64,000 nt of DNA from Cecembia calidifontis (GCF_004216715.1 NZ_SGXG01000001.1:4468501-4532500), one strand, 5' to 3'; positions 1 to 9,309 are shown, numbered from the stretch's first letter. Notes: generated from the sequence alone by a model not told the origin. Numbers and translations: made by a program.

Positions 1-307
1 AGTGGATAAGAACGGGAAGAAGAGAAGTGCTCAAACTGTTCACGAGTAAGGATTACAAGCCGATTTTGAACTAAATTCAGATAAAAACCCCTCAGGAGCT
101 CAAAAAATAAAGATTTACAGGGAAGAGGTATGCCTTTTCCATTAAAATTGAGGAAAAAAACCGTCCATTTTATCCTCAAACCTAAAATCCATTGTCTCAA
201 AACTATGAACACTCTTCAATCAAAGGGAAGAAATTCCCGAACTAGACCAAAAATGAACACAAACAAGCAGATTCAAATCTCCAAACTAAAATCCTGCGGA
301 TTTTAGG
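1..307 (+). mobile_element. IS1380-type insertion sequence, copy 1, 3' end only
   Basis: These bases match the last 307 bp of the complete copies at 50706-52369 and (reverse complement) 33336-35000. The stop codon is at 72-74, followed by the same 233-bp tail. The right end at about 287-307 is a self-complementary hairpin (CTAAAATCC, loop, GGATTTTAG), as in the other copies. The element continues off the left edge of the window. The five bases after it (AATTA, 308-312) should be its target duplication, which cannot be checked here. It sits 21 bp past the stop of the neighbouring oxidoreductase gene, so that gene is untouched. Confidence 0.93.
3..74 (+). CDS. IS1380-type transposase, C-terminal 23 residues (cut by window edge)
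   Basis: This is the tail of a DDE transposase. The visible residues end in KDYKPILN and are identical to the C-termini of the full-length transposases at 33569-34876 and 50829-52136. Only the last 23 codons and the TAA stop are in the window, so whether this copy is intact is unknown. Confidence 0.9.
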   Translation, partial: WIRTGRREVLKLFTSKDYKPILN

Positions 308-328
308 AATTAATAAAATTTTGCAAAA

Positions 329-1453
329 TCAATGCGAACCGAGCAGATTTACCAACTCCCCTGCTGTCTGCCAGCCAATGGCTACCCCCATCCCCCCCAA
401 TCGGACAGCTATTCCAATGTGAGGATAGGGAGATTGCACCAAAGGCCTTTTATCTGGCCCAAATGCCATGATTCCGGACCATTCCATTTCAATTTGGGGA
501 GTACTATCCGGAAAAATAATTTCTTCCATGATGGAGAGAAGGTAGCTCCGGATTTTGGGATTTATTCCAAATTCCACTGTTTCTTCCCCCTGGAAATCCA
601 TATTTCTTCCCCCTCCCAGCAAAAGCCTGTTGTCGATATTCCTAAAATAAACATAACCCTTGTCATAATGGAAAGAGCCCTTCCAGGGAATTTCCTTTTT
701 CAATGGTTCAGTGACCATCACCAAGCCCCTGCCAGGTCTGATATCAAGTTCAGGAAGAAGGGATTTGGTAAAAGCATTGGTACAAATTGCCAATTGCTTT
801 GACTTAAATAGGATAGGGTTATTGGAGGCAGTAGAAATTTCTATTCTCATTTCTTCAGGATATAAGTCCAATACTTCACATCCTGTTAGGATCTTGATTT
901 TCAGTTCAGAACAATAATCCCACAAAGCATTGAGAAATTTTCCGCTATCCAGTTCCCCCTCAAAAGCATTTTGAACTATTGCCTTTACGCCATTACCGAA
1001 ACCCATGCTTTGGTATCCATCTACCAAGTCAAAAACCTTAGCCTCAAAAATGGGGTGAAGTAAAGCATTCACCTGGTCCATTTTTTCCAGGAAATGGATC
1101 TCTTTTTCCGTAATCAATTCAAAACCTCCGAATGGCTTATAATCAAGCTGCCTGTCCCCGAATTTATTTCTGATACCCAAAAGACCTTCATACCTTCTTT
1201 TAACCAAGCCCAGGACTTCCTGCGCAGGCAAAACTTCCAAATCATCTAAAATTTCAGTCAAACTCCCAAAACAGGCAAATCCTGCATTTTTTGTACTTGC
1301 ACCGGAAGGAAAAAGCCCCCTTTCCAGCACCAAAACAGACCTGGAAGGGAAGCGCTCTTTGTATTGGATGGCCACAGATAATCCCACTATCCCCGCTCCG
1401 ATTACAATTAGGTCGTACTGAAGAAAATTTTTTTTCTCCCAATAACTCAGCAT
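329..1453 (-). CDS. FAD-dependent oxidoreductase, DAO family
   Basis: A 374-residue flavoenzyme of the D-amino-acid oxidase / glycine oxidase superfamily (PF01266 type), which oxidises amines or amino acids with bound FAD. The N-terminus carries the Rossmann dinucleotide motif GAGIVG (residues 19-24) preceded by a hydrophobic strand. An acidic/arginine pair (VLERG) follows at about 41-45, then GAST..AGF, typical of the family. The C-terminus has a glycine-rich stretch (RLGGMGVAIG) that usually contacts FAD. No signal peptide is visible, so it is probably cytoplasmic. It stands alone, divergent from the gene at 1532. The substrate cannot be read from sequence. An IS element ends 21 bp past its stop codon without damaging it. 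Confidence 0.85.
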   Translation of the reverse strand: MLSYWEKKNFLQYDLIVIGAGIVGLSVAIQYKERFPSRSVLVLERGLFPSGASTKNAGFACFGSLTEILDDLEVLPAQEVLGLVKRRYEGLLGIRNKFGDRQLDYKPFGGFELITEKEIHFLEKMDQVNALLHPIFEAKVFDLVDGYQSMGFGNGVKAIVQNAFEGELDSGKFLNALWDYCSELKIKILTGCEVLDLYPEEMRIEISTASNNPILFKSKQLAICTNAFTKSLLPELDIRPGRGLVMVTEPLKKEIPWKGSFHYDKGYVYFRNIDNRLLLGGGRNMDFQGEETVEFGINPKIRSYLLSIMEEIIFPDSTPQIEMEWSGIMAFGPDKRPLVQSPYPHIGIAVRLGGMGVAIGWQTAGELVNLLGSH

Positions 1454-1531
1454 AAGATGAGATAAATTTTCAGGCTATTTATTAAATTCAGGACTATTAT
1501 CCAACCTAAAGCTGATTAAGCCCAAAATACC

Positions 1532-2011
1532 ATGAGAAAAATTGATGATTTGCTTTATGAATATGGCCTAAGCCATCAAAATGAAACCAACAAAACCATC
1601 CACTGGATATGTGTTCCCGCTATATTTTTTAGCATTGTTGGTTTGATTTACAGTATTCCTCCTGATTTTTTATCCGGATTATTGCCTTTTTTGGGAAGTT
1701 TTGCCAACTGGGCAACACTCATCCTTATAATAGTCCTTTTCTATTATGTTTCTTTGTCCCCTCCACTTGCTTTAGGCATGTTCTTTTTTTCGGCAGTTTG
1801 CCTAGCTTTGGCCAATTTGATAGATTTGGTATCTCCTATTCCTCTTTGGGCCATCAGCATAGGAATTTTCGTGATTGCCTGGATTTTCCAGTTTTGGGGA
1901 CATAAAATCGAAGGCAAAAAGCCTTCTTTTCTTAAAGATCTACAATTCCTACTCATAGGCCCTGCCTGGTTAATGCACTTTATTTACAAAAAGCTGGGGC
2001 TTGCCTATTAA
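1532..2011 (+). CDS. Mpo1-like / DUF962 membrane protein
   Basis: A 159-residue polytopic membrane protein of the DUF962 family. Its yeast relative Mpo1 is a 2-hydroxy fatty acid dioxygenase. About four hydrophobic segments span residues 26-46, 58-72, 75-95 and 100-122. Family histidines are visible in an N-terminal YGLSHQN..N..IHW block, in FWGHKIEG and in LMHFIYK. In the yeast enzyme such histidines bind iron, and transfer of that activity to this bacterial protein is inference. It is monocistronic, with a strong intrinsic terminator just downstream. Alternative name: YGL010w-like protein. Confidence 0.82.
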   Translation: MRKIDDLLYEYGLSHQNETNKTIHWICVPAIFFSIVGLIYSIPPDFLSGLLPFLGSFANWATLILIIVLFYYVSLSPPLALGMFFFSAVCLALANLIDLVSPIPLWAISIGIFVIAWIFQFWGHKIEGKKPSFLKDLQFLLIGPAWLMHFIYKKLGLAY

Positions 2012-2030
2012 TACAAGCCAAATCCCATGG

Positions 2031-2064
2031 AATCCCTTGTCGTTTTTCGACAGGGGATTTTTTT
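2031..2064 (+). terminator. Rho-independent terminator after the DUF962 gene
   Basis: A 12-bp stem (AATCCCTTGTCG paired, with one G-T mismatch, to CGACAGGGGATT) with a short T-rich loop is followed by seven T. It lies 20 bp after the stop at 2011. Confidence 0.85.
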
Positions 2065-2188
2065 CCAAAACATTTAAAATCAGCTGGCTATGTGCATTGG
2101 AAAAATGGTATTTAGAAAACCCAAAGGGATTTTTATTTTTTTCCTGCTATTTTTAAGTTAGATAAACCAATCAGCAAAAGTCCAGTAT

Positions 2189-4201
2189 ATGTTTCATTTT
2201 ATTTTTACAGCTGTAGAATTACCCATGCTATCCGACATTGTTTGGATCTTCGGATTGGCCACTTTGGTGATCCTGGTTTTTATGCGGCTTAAAATCCCTA
2301 CAATTATCGGATTTCTATTCACAGGTGCTATAGCGGGTCCATATGGCCTTTCTCTGGTACAAGCTTCCACTACGGTAGATGTCCTATCTGAGATTGGCGT
2401 TATTCTCCTGCTATTTGTAATCGGCATGGAGTTTTCTTTAAAAAGCCTCATGGCCATCAAAAAAGCAGTTTTTATAGGTGGAGCGCTACAGGTTTCTTTG
2501 ACCATTTTAGCTACCACTTTTGTGGCTTATTTCCTTGGGTTTAACTGGAATGTAGCTGTTTTCATTGGATTTCTATTTTCCCTGAGCAGTACCGCAATTG
2601 TACTCAAACTCCTACAGGAAAGCGGGCAGGTAAATACAATTTCAGGCAGAACAACTTTGGCCATACTCATATTCCAGGATATAGTCATCGTGCCCTTGAT
2701 GTTATTTACACCAATGCTGGCCGGAGAATCGGATAACGTGGCTTGGTCCCTGTTTTTGATGGCAGTGAAAGGAACTTTGGTGGTCATTTTGACCCTATTG
2801 AGTGCCAAATACCTGGTACCTATTCTCCTTTACCGTATTGCAAAAACCAAAAACGAGGAATTGTTCCTTTTAAGTATTATAGTGATTTGCTTTGCTGTGG
2901 CTTATGCCACTTCCTTGTTGGGCTTATCGCTTGGGCTTGGAGCGTTCTTAGCCGGACTCATCATCAGTGAATCAGATTACAGCCATCATGCTACTGGTAA
3001 AATCTTGCCTTTCAGGGAGGTATTCCTAAGTTTTTTCTTTGTGTCGGTAGGCATGCTGTTTGACATTACCTTCCTATTTGAGCATATATTACCCATTCTT
3101 GCTCTGACTGTTTTGACCTTTGCCATCAAATTCATTACCGTAAGCATATCGGTGAGGGCTATTGGCCAAGGATTCAAAGAGGCATTTATAGTGGCTTTTT
3201 CCATTTTCCAAGTGGGCGAATTTTCTTTGTTATTGGCCAAAGTGGGAAGGAGCTACCAGCTTTTGGATGCCGAAACCTACCAGTATTTTTTGGCCGTTTC
3301 AATTCTTACCATGGCCATCACACCTTTTATCTTGAAAAAGCGGGAGGACTTTTCCTGTGGTATTTTGAATTTACCCTTACCCAATCAGCTGAACAAAAAA
3401 TTTGGCAATGAAAATTTACCAGAGCTTGAATTGGAAGAGGAGCTCAAGGACCACCTTGTCATCATTGGATATGGCTTGAACGGCAGAAACCTGTCCAAAG
3501 CAGCCAAATCTGCCAAAATCCCCTATGCCATCATAGAGATGAACGCCAAAACGGTCAAAGAGGAATCCATGAAAGGAGAGCCTATCACTTATGGAGATGC
3601 TGCCAATGAAACAGTGCTGGAGCATGTTAACATTAACAAAGCCAGGGTGGCAGTAATAGCCATATCCAATGCAGAAGCGACAAAGAGGATTGTGGCATCC
3701 ATCCGACACCTGACCCAAAACCCCTACATTATCGTAAGGACCAGGTATGTGAATGAAATCGATGAAAACCTCAAACTGGGTGCAGATGAGGTAATACCGG
3801 AGGAATTTGAAACATCCATCGAAATTTTCACCAGGGTACTGGGTAAGTACCTTATTCCTAGGCATGACATAGAGGAATTCACAGAAGAAATCAGGTCCCA
3901 CAATTACGAATTGTTCCGCTTCCCTTCAGGGGAACCTAGACCAAAAGTAAAAATAGCCCTCCCTGAAATTAATTTTGTGGGCGTTATGATAGAAAGGGAC
4001 AGTGGAAAGTACATCAATAAACCCCTAAGAGAAGCCGGCATCCGGGAAGACTTGGGAATCAATGTAGTTGCCATTAAGAGAGAGGGAAAAACCATTACCA
4101 GCATTAAACCCGATGAAAAGTTGAAATTGGGAGACATAGTCTATGTGGCTGGTAGACCTGAAGCTTTGGAAAAATTTGAATCCGAAGTAGAAGTTGATTA
4201 A
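2189..4201 (+). CDS. CPA2-family cation/proton antiporter with RCK_N and RCK_C domains
   Basis: A 670-residue inner-membrane K+/H+ or Na+/H+ antiporter of the KefB/KefC (CPA2) type. Residues 1 to about 385 form an Na_H_exchanger-type membrane domain with roughly 12 hydrophobic segments, including the GFLFTGAIAGPYG and LGAFLAGLIISES blocks. A RCK_N (TrkA-N) domain follows with the nucleotide-binding motif GYGLNG at about 426-431 and an acidic end of strand 2 (IIEMN). A TrkA-C domain covers about 580-670 (ends VYVAGRPEALEKF). Cytosolic RCK domains usually gate transport by NAD(H) or nucleotide binding. The start at 2189 is possible; ATG at 2225 (MLSDIVW) fits the membrane domain equally well. 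It is convergent with the patatin gene. Confidence 0.88.
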   Translation: MFHFIFTAVELPMLSDIVWIFGLATLVILVFMRLKIPTIIGFLFTGAIAGPYGLSLVQASTTVDVLSEIGVILLLFVIGMEFSLKSLMAIKKAVFIGGALQVSLTILATTFVAYFLGFNWNVAVFIGFLFSLSSTAIVLKLLQESGQVNTISGRTTLAILIFQDIVIVPLMLFTPMLAGESDNVAWSLFLMAVKGTLVVILTLLSAKYLVPILLYRIAKTKNEELFLLSIIVICFAVAYATSLLGLSLGLGAFLAGLIISESDYSHHATGKILPFREVFLSFFFVSVGMLFDITFLFEHILPILALTVLTFAIKFITVSISVRAIGQGFKEAFIVAFSIFQVGEFSLLLAKVGRSYQLLDAETYQYFLAVSILTMAITPFILKKREDFSCGILNLPLPNQLNKKFGNENLPELELEEELKDHLVIIGYGLNGRNLSKAAKSAKIPYAIIEMNAKTVKEESMKGEPITYGDAANETVLEHVNINKARVAVIAISNAEATKRIVASIRHLTQNPYIIVRTRYVNEIDENLKLGADEVIPEEFETSIEIFTRVLGKYLIPRHDIEEFTEEIRSHNYELFRFPSGEPRPKVKIALPEINFVGVMIERDSGKYINKPLREAGIREDLGINVVAIKREGKTITSIKPDEKLKLGDIVYVAGRPEALEKFESEVEVD

Positions 4202-4213
4202 TGTGTTATTGTG

Positions 4214-6499
4214 TTATTCCAATAGTTTAAAATTCCTTAGACGGTTCAAAGAGTTCCCGTTGTAAGGGGAGTTGATATTATCGATAATGGATTTCTTTTC
4301 CCTTGCTGTCAGCCTCCAATTTAAAGAGGCTCTTTGGATTTCCTGTTCCTCTTGTTGTTTAAAACTCCCCCCATCATCAACCAGCCCTCTTTCTTTGAGG
4401 TATTCCAAAGTGGAGTATTCAAATTCAATCCTTTCTAAAGGAAAATCAAGGTCTTCTTTCATTCTGGTGAATAGTACCTCATTATAAAGTGTCTGTACAT
4501 TGTCCCAATTGATATAGATATTTTTGAGAGGAGTAAAAAATTTCTCCAGGATGGTTGGAGGAAGTTTTTGGTCGATTTCAGAAAACTTCTCGGAATCCCT
4601 TATAGTCAGTAATAGAACACCAGATGTATTTTCCTTGATCCAATCCTTAAAGACATGAATAAACTTCAGTGCATCCTGCATGCCGAAATTATCGGATAAT
4701 CCGGCGTCCATGATTTCCATCTGTGGGGTAGATGGCAATTGTATGTTGGGGGTAATAAAAGGGAATGTGGCACTCATTCTTAATGCAGTAATAAACCGGA
4801 GAGCGCCAGCATCATGATGTCTAAAAAACCGTTGAAAGTCTATCCCTTGGCTTTTCTCATTCATTCCCTCAGACCTTTCAGGTGAAATCCCCATATAAGA
4901 AACAGGAAACGGGGACACATATAGTTTGCGTCCATCATTTGTAATCAAAGGGGCAAGTGCCATCATAGGTATTTTGGACTCATATTCCGGCAGGAGATAA
5001 TCCGAAATAGGCTTATCCAACAACCCTTCAGTATTGATATTCAATTGATTTTCGAAAGCATAACCTCTGTCTTTCAGGTATTTTCTTCCCTTGTATTCAA
5101 AAAACTGATTTCTGAAAAGTAGGTCATTGACCAACAAGGTGAAAATGATAGGGTTAAGGTTATCTGAGGAAATCTGATCCAGATACAATTCATTAAAAAG
5201 GTCGATTGTCGGATCGGATTGAGAACGATAAAATAATTCCCTGAACATCGCTGCACCGATCAATCCTCCTGATGCTCCGGATATCAACTGGGCATGTTGA
5301 AAAAGCCGGTTTTCAGTAGCAGCCTGAGCTTCCTGAAGGACCTTTAAGGACCATAGTGCAGCACGTTGCCCTCCCCCACTGACTGTGATCAGGACCATTT
5401 TGGGTTTGGAATCAACAGGAAATTTGGCCCTCCAGTTTTCCAGAATTTCCAAAGTAAAATCCCTGTCTTTTTTAATAGTATCCGGATGCAGCAGTTCATT
5501 CAAGTTGTCTAAATTATATAAGGCAGGATTTCTGTCATAATCCAAACCAAAAGCTTCATGGGGCCTATTGAACCATTCTGTATTGGAAAGCGAATTGAAA
5601 ACCAGTACCATTCCGACCACCGCAGGGGTACCCCATTCTCTTAACCAAAACGAGATTGCCCCCACCAGCATGGTGGCAATGGCAAGCAAAAGAATCCCAC
5701 TTGCCGCTGCGGGAAGTTGCAAATAGGGGTTTTCTCTAAAAATGCCCATGATCAGGATCAAACTGATCAAGGCTGTCTGAATTATGACCAGGTTGAGGTG
5801 GTTCTGGTCAAAAACCCTGAGGAGTTGCTGCCCTTCAAAACCCGAGAGATCCTGTCTTACGGGCTTTATCCGAAAAGAAATATCCAGATAATCCAGGACC
5901 TTATTTTTTGCCCTTTTATTTTCCTTGATGCGCTTGAGCATATTGGCCCTGGAAAGCTTGGTCCTCCGTAGCTGCTTTTCGACTGTCCCTGCAAAAAGGA
6001 TGAAAAAATCCTTATTGGTAAATCCAAAATACAGGAACAGTAAGGAAAAAGTGAGCAAAGTACCTCCTATAAAGCCTAACAGGTATTCCAAAAGGACCCA
6101 ATTGTTTTCAAGTTCATTATCCAGCTGGAAATGTAAAAATCTGATCAGGTAGATGATGTAAAAGAGTAAAGGAATAATCGAATTGTTCAGGCAGTACTGA
6201 AGAAATGGTCTGGGTATTATGGCAAGGAACTTAAATCTTGGCCCATCCAGAATATAGGTGGTCATGTGGAAGGCCATTGTAAAAATGGCAAAGGCAACCC
6301 CTACAAGAAAAAAACTTTGGAAAGACACTTTATTGAGGTATTCTGGATCTAAAAAAAGATACGGGATGCCCAGCACCGATCCAAATCTTTGGAAAATGAT
6401 CAATAACAGTAGCCCCCAAGTAATTAATAGTAAAAGATTTTTCTTGAGGTGAAGAAATAGTAACTGAAAAGGAAAACTGTAAATAATCTTATCCCACAT
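4214..6499 (-). CDS. Membrane-anchored patatin-like phospholipase
   Basis: A 761-residue protein. The N-terminal half (about 1-300) has six or more hydrophobic segments. The C-terminal half is a patatin-type serine lipid hydrolase. The oxyanion loop is seen as SGGGQR, the nucleophile elbow as GASGG (Ser near residue 410) and the second catalytic residue as DAG (Asp near 598), giving the Ser-Asp dyad of patatins. The membrane half suggests action on membrane lipids from the cytoplasmic face (inference). At 761 residues it is much longer than soluble patatins (about 300), but the fusion with a membrane domain is known in Bacteroidota. No operon partner: neighbours are convergent on one side and divergent on the other. 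Confidence 0.8.
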   Translation of the reverse strand: MWDKIIYSFPFQLLFLHLKKNLLLLITWGLLLLIIFQRFGSVLGIPYLFLDPEYLNKVSFQSFFLVGVAFAIFTMAFHMTTYILDGPRFKFLAIIPRPFLQYCLNNSIIPLLFYIIYLIRFLHFQLDNELENNWVLLEYLLGFIGGTLLTFSLLFLYFGFTNKDFFILFAGTVEKQLRRTKLSRANMLKRIKENKRAKNKVLDYLDISFRIKPVRQDLSGFEGQQLLRVFDQNHLNLVIIQTALISLILIMGIFRENPYLQLPAAASGILLLAIATMLVGAISFWLREWGTPAVVGMVLVFNSLSNTEWFNRPHEAFGLDYDRNPALYNLDNLNELLHPDTIKKDRDFTLEILENWRAKFPVDSKPKMVLITVSGGGQRAALWSLKVLQEAQAATENRLFQHAQLISGASGGLIGAAMFRELFYRSQSDPTIDLFNELYLDQISSDNLNPIIFTLLVNDLLFRNQFFEYKGRKYLKDRGYAFENQLNINTEGLLDKPISDYLLPEYESKIPMMALAPLITNDGRKLYVSPFPVSYMGISPERSEGMNEKSQGIDFQRFFRHHDAGALRFITALRMSATFPFITPNIQLPSTPQMEIMDAGLSDNFGMQDALKFIHVFKDWIKENTSGVLLLTIRDSEKFSEIDQKLPPTILEKFFTPLKNIYINWDNVQTLYNEVLFTRMKEDLDFPLERIEFEYSTLEYLKERGLVDDGGSFKQQEEQEIQRASLNWRLTAREKKSIIDNINSPYNGNSLNRLRNFKLLE

Positions 6500-6560
6500 A
6501 CGGCTTTTGTTCCCTGAAAATATAATGGAATTTTAAATGAATTCTAAATCCTGAATTTCA

Positions 6561-6591
6561 TTGTGCCTTTAAAGTCAATCCACTACCTTCG
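6561..6591 (+). promoter_or_regulatory. Bacteroidota-type -33/-7 promoter for the DUF4494 gene
   Basis: TTG at 6561-6563 and TACCTTCG at 6584-6591 are separated by 20 bp, matching the TTG-N19-21-TAnnTTTG consensus read by the phylum's primary sigma factor. The predicted start of transcription is near 6598, just upstream of ATG 6616. Confidence 0.6.
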
Positions 6592-6615
6592 CTTCCTGAA
6601 TTTAATTTGCGGAAT

Positions 6616-7209
6616 ATGAGAATTTGGTTTTTGTGCAAGGTGAAATACGCCAAAGAAAACGAGCAAGGGCTTTTAAAAAATGTTTCTGAGCAATACCTGG
6701 TTGATGCCGTATCCTTTACTGAGGCGGAGGCGAGGATTTATGATATGCTTGGCTCTACGATTAGGGGTGATTTTCAGGTCACCAATATCTCCAAGAGTAA
6801 CTTTGTGGATGTATTCCCTTACGATGATATTGATATTTGGCACAAGTGCAAAATCACCTATGTGGTAGCAGATGCAGACAGTGGCAAGGAAAAAAAAGTT
6901 ACCCAATACATGTTGGTGACTGCCCATGATGTCAAAGAAGCCTATGACCGTATCCATGAAAGTTTGAGCAATATGTTGGTAACTTTCAGGGTACCTGACA
7001 TCACGGAAAGCCCCATCGTGGAAGTGTTCCCTTACGAGCGTGACGATGAAGAATTACTTCCTCCCCCACCCTCCAATTTAAAACCCCTGAGTGAAGTCAA
7101 AGCAGAACAGGAAAGAAGGGAAGCAATCAGGCAGGAAAATATGGAAAAACTAAGCTCGTCTTCAGAAGAGATGCCAAGACTAATGGAATATGAAGATGAA
7201 TCTGAATAG
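6616..7209 (+). CDS. DUF4494 domain-containing protein
   Basis: A 197-residue soluble protein of the DUF4494 family, widespread in Bacteroidota and of unknown function. It contains two related halves. Each has a KVKY/KITYVV-type strand, a FTEAEA/HDVKEA-type helix and ends in a VDVFPYDD / VEVFPYER block, suggesting an internal duplication at about residues 1-75 and 78-140. The last 55 residues are proline- and glutamate-rich and probably disordered. ATG 6616 is preferred over the TTG nine bases upstream because it starts directly with the conserved MRIWFLCKVKY. A good promoter and a good terminator bracket it, so it is a single-gene unit. Confidence 0.85.
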   Translation: MRIWFLCKVKYAKENEQGLLKNVSEQYLVDAVSFTEAEARIYDMLGSTIRGDFQVTNISKSNFVDVFPYDDIDIWHKCKITYVVADADSGKEKKVTQYMLVTAHDVKEAYDRIHESLSNMLVTFRVPDITESPIVEVFPYERDDEELLPPPPSNLKPLSEVKAEQERREAIRQENMEKLSSSSEEMPRLMEYEDESE

Positions 7210-7231
7210 ATTTAATTGATTAAAAATCATA

Positions 7232-7266
7232 AAGACCTGGTAAAGAATTTTGCCAGGTCTTTTTTT
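7232..7266 (+). terminator. Rho-independent terminator after the DUF4494 gene
   Basis: AAGACCTGG (7232-7240) pairs perfectly with CCAGGTCTT (7253-7261), followed by a run of T to 7266. Confidence 0.9.
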
Positions 7267-7349
7267 CTGATTTGACAAAAAAGATAGCTGAAGCAGTTTA
7301 GGAACAATTTGACAAAAAAATACGCATATTTACATAAGCACGTATTCCT

Positions 7350-7600
7350 ATGAAAACTAAACTCACCTTAACCATCAAAAAAAGTGTCATTGATACAGGG
7401 AAAAAAGAGCCAAAGCCAGAGGTATTTCTTTATCAAGAATGATTGAGGAAATTTTTGAAGATTCAGAGGAGAATGCAATCAAAACCGAGCATCAAAGAGC
7501 TGCTGAAAGTTTATTAAATACGCTTGAAAAATCATCATCTATCGACACATTACCTGATGAAGAATTATTAAAAGAGCATGTTAAAAGGAAGTTTGCCTGA
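7350..7600 (+). pseudogene. DUF6364-type antitoxin, frameshifted
   Basis: The region starts with MKTKLTLTIKKSVID, the typical opening of DUF6364 ribbon-helix-helix antitoxins. After ACAGGGAAAAAAG near 7400 the original frame runs into TGA within about 15 codons. The next frame continues as KRAKARGISLSRMIEEIFED and runs to a TGA at 7598-7600, ending HVKRKFA. The span of 251 bp is not a multiple of three, confirming a single-base slip in the A-rich run. The intact product would have been about 83 residues and would bind both its own promoter and the PIN toxin encoded next. Both genes of the pair are broken, so the module is probably dead. Confidence 0.85.
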
Positions 7601-7990
7601 GGTTCATCTTGATACAGATGTTGCATTTGACATCATTTCTAAAAGATCCCCTCATTTCGAGGTCTCTGTTAAGCTACTTGAACCGGTAATCAAGGATAAA
7701 ATTGCCCTCCTTATTGGAGAATGTAGCTTATCCAACTTAATTTATTTAACCTACGATATTTACAAAATTGAAAATGCAGCTTCTAAATTAAAAGACTTTA
7801 TAGGGGCATGCCACGTAATTTCTGGAGGCAATAATTTAATGAACCAAGCTTTAATAAAGAAGATGCCTTACCATACTATACTGCTGTAAATCATGGGGCA
7901 GATTATTTTATTACCCATATCAAAGATTACAAAAATGCAATTGAAAATTTTCAAGTTTTTACTCCTTTAGAATTTTTGCAATCTTTTTAA
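7578..7990 (+). pseudogene. PIN-domain toxin (VapC-like), frameshifted
   Basis: The reading frame from ATG 7578 gives a PIN-domain start (HLDTDVAFDI, first acidic catalytic residue) and continues through GECSLSNLIYLTYDIYK. Near 7850 it shifts: the frame stops at 7889, while another frame carries on as DALPYYTAVNHGADYFIT and ends QVFTPLEFLQSF at 7990. The last acidic residue of the PIN site (GADYF) is therefore in the wrong frame. PIN toxins of this sort cleave RNA, and this copy should not make a full domain. The start overlaps the antitoxin end by 23 bp, the usual layout of such pairs. Confidence 0.82.
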
Positions 7991-7991
7991 A

Positions 7992-8591
7992 TCAAGCCCT
8001 CAACTGATTATCAATCACAAACTGTATCAAATCTTCCAGGGAAATTCCAGCCCTTTGGGAAGCATCTGCTATGTCTTCTCGGCTAACCTGAGCAGCAAAA
8101 CTTTTGTCTTTTAACCTTTTCTTAACCCCTTTGATTTCCATGCCTTCATAGCGTTCGGGCCTCATCAATGAATAAGCATGAACAAATCCGGAGAGCTCAT
8201 CGAAAGCATAGAGCATTTTATCCATTTCAGACTCAGGATCCACTCCAAAATACCGGGGGCCATGGGAAGCTATGGTTTTTATCATCCTTGGATCTTGGTT
8301 TCTGGTCTCCAACTCTTCAATAATCTTTCTGCAATGATCATCCGGCCACTGATCCCAATCTGCGTCATGCAAGAGTCCAGACAAATGCCATAAGTGTTGA
8401 GTAAATTCATCGTAACCCTTTGCTGCTGCAAATTCCTTCATCAAATGACCTACCTGTTGCATATGGAAAAGCAATTTTTCATTCTTCACCCAATCTTTTA
8501 GCAAATCCATGGCTTGGGGCAAAGACATGACATTCCCAAGATCGTCTTTTCGTCCAAATTCAGACCTGTTCAGAGGATGTGTTAAACTCAT
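7992..8591 (-). CDS. HD-domain phosphohydrolase-like protein
   Basis: A 199-residue protein of the HD superfamily, metal-dependent phosphohydrolases acting on nucleotides or related phosphates. Visible ligands are His in FHMQQVGH (43-49), the HD pair in GLLHDADWD (75-76), a conserved ASHG (about 107-110) and a downstream DELSG Asp near 127. The first 21 residues look like an extension. MSLPQAMDLLKDWVKN (Met 22, ATG 8528) resembles the usual start of the family and is a credible alternative. It stops one base from the end of the broken toxin gene and is transcribed toward it. The substrate is unknown. Confidence 0.8.
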   Translation of the reverse strand: MSLTHPLNRSEFGRKDDLGNVMSLPQAMDLLKDWVKNEKLLFHMQQVGHLMKEFAAAKGYDEFTQHLWHLSGLLHDADWDQWPDDHCRKIIEELETRNQDPRMIKTIASHGPRYFGVDPESEMDKMLYAFDELSGFVHAYSLMRPERYEGMEIKGVKKRLKDKSFAAQVSREDIADASQRAGISLEDLIQFVIDNQLRA

Positions 8592-8673
8592 TTTAAACCC
8601 ATTTTATTGTTTTTTGAATATTTTTTTTTGCTTTTTAATTTCATGGAAATTATATTGGTTCAAATTTTTAAAA

Positions 8674-9309
8674 ATGAACCCAAACTCACTTTCAAGCCTT
8701 CAGACAGAAGAAAAATTGTATTCTTCCACTTACCTATTTGCCATTTTGTTGGATAATAAGCAACAAATTGTCAGTGCAAACCCAAAACTTAGCCAGGAAT
8801 TGGAATTTGCAGGATCCAAACTTAATGGTTCCAGCTTATCAGATTACATTTTTCCTAATGACTTTTCAAAATATCAATTCCTTTTGGAAAACACACTATC
8901 TCAAAAATGAAGAAGTTTCACCATAGACCTAAGAATGTTAAGAAGGGATGGAAAAGACTTTGAGTGGTCAAAATGGGAGTTTTTCCTTAGGTACAGCGAC
9001 AATAAAATGATGGATATTTCAGGTGTAGGACATAAAACTGAAACTGTATTCTTTAGTAAAAATAAAACGGTCGAAATGATCCAGCTTCAGAAGAAATTAC
9101 TTGAAAATATTACCTTCTATCAATCCCATGATATGCGTGCAAGATTGGCCAATATCTTGGGGATTTTGGAAGTAATGGAACAGGGCAATAGTTTTAATAA
9201 TAATAGAGATCTTCTTCAAATGCTTAAATATGAAGCTGAGAAATTGGACAATGCCCTCAAAGAAAGCATTGCCCTTTCTGTAAATCTGAATACCTCGATA
9301 GGGGAATAA
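8674..9309 (+). pseudogene. PAS / DHp-like sensor protein interrupted by an in-frame TGA
   Basis: ATG 8674 opens a PAS-type domain (LFAILLDNKQQIVSANPKL..) that stops at TGA 8908-8910. The same frame resumes at once (RSFTIDLRMLRRDGKDFEW, the C-terminal strands of the PAS fold) and continues to 9309. The second half has a histidine-kinase dimerisation-like helix with FYQSHDMRARLANILGILE, the H-box pattern of Bacteroidota PAS kinases, but no ATPase domain follows. One nonsense codon therefore separates two parts of what looks like a single 211-residue protein. It could be a recent mutation, a sequencing error, or two polypeptides that reassociate. Without a catalytic domain it would have been a partner or decoy sensor. 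Confidence 0.65.

Noticed and set aside
332..917. Open frames opposite the FAD oxidoreductase
   Set aside because: They are antisense to a well-supported conserved gene and have no domain features.
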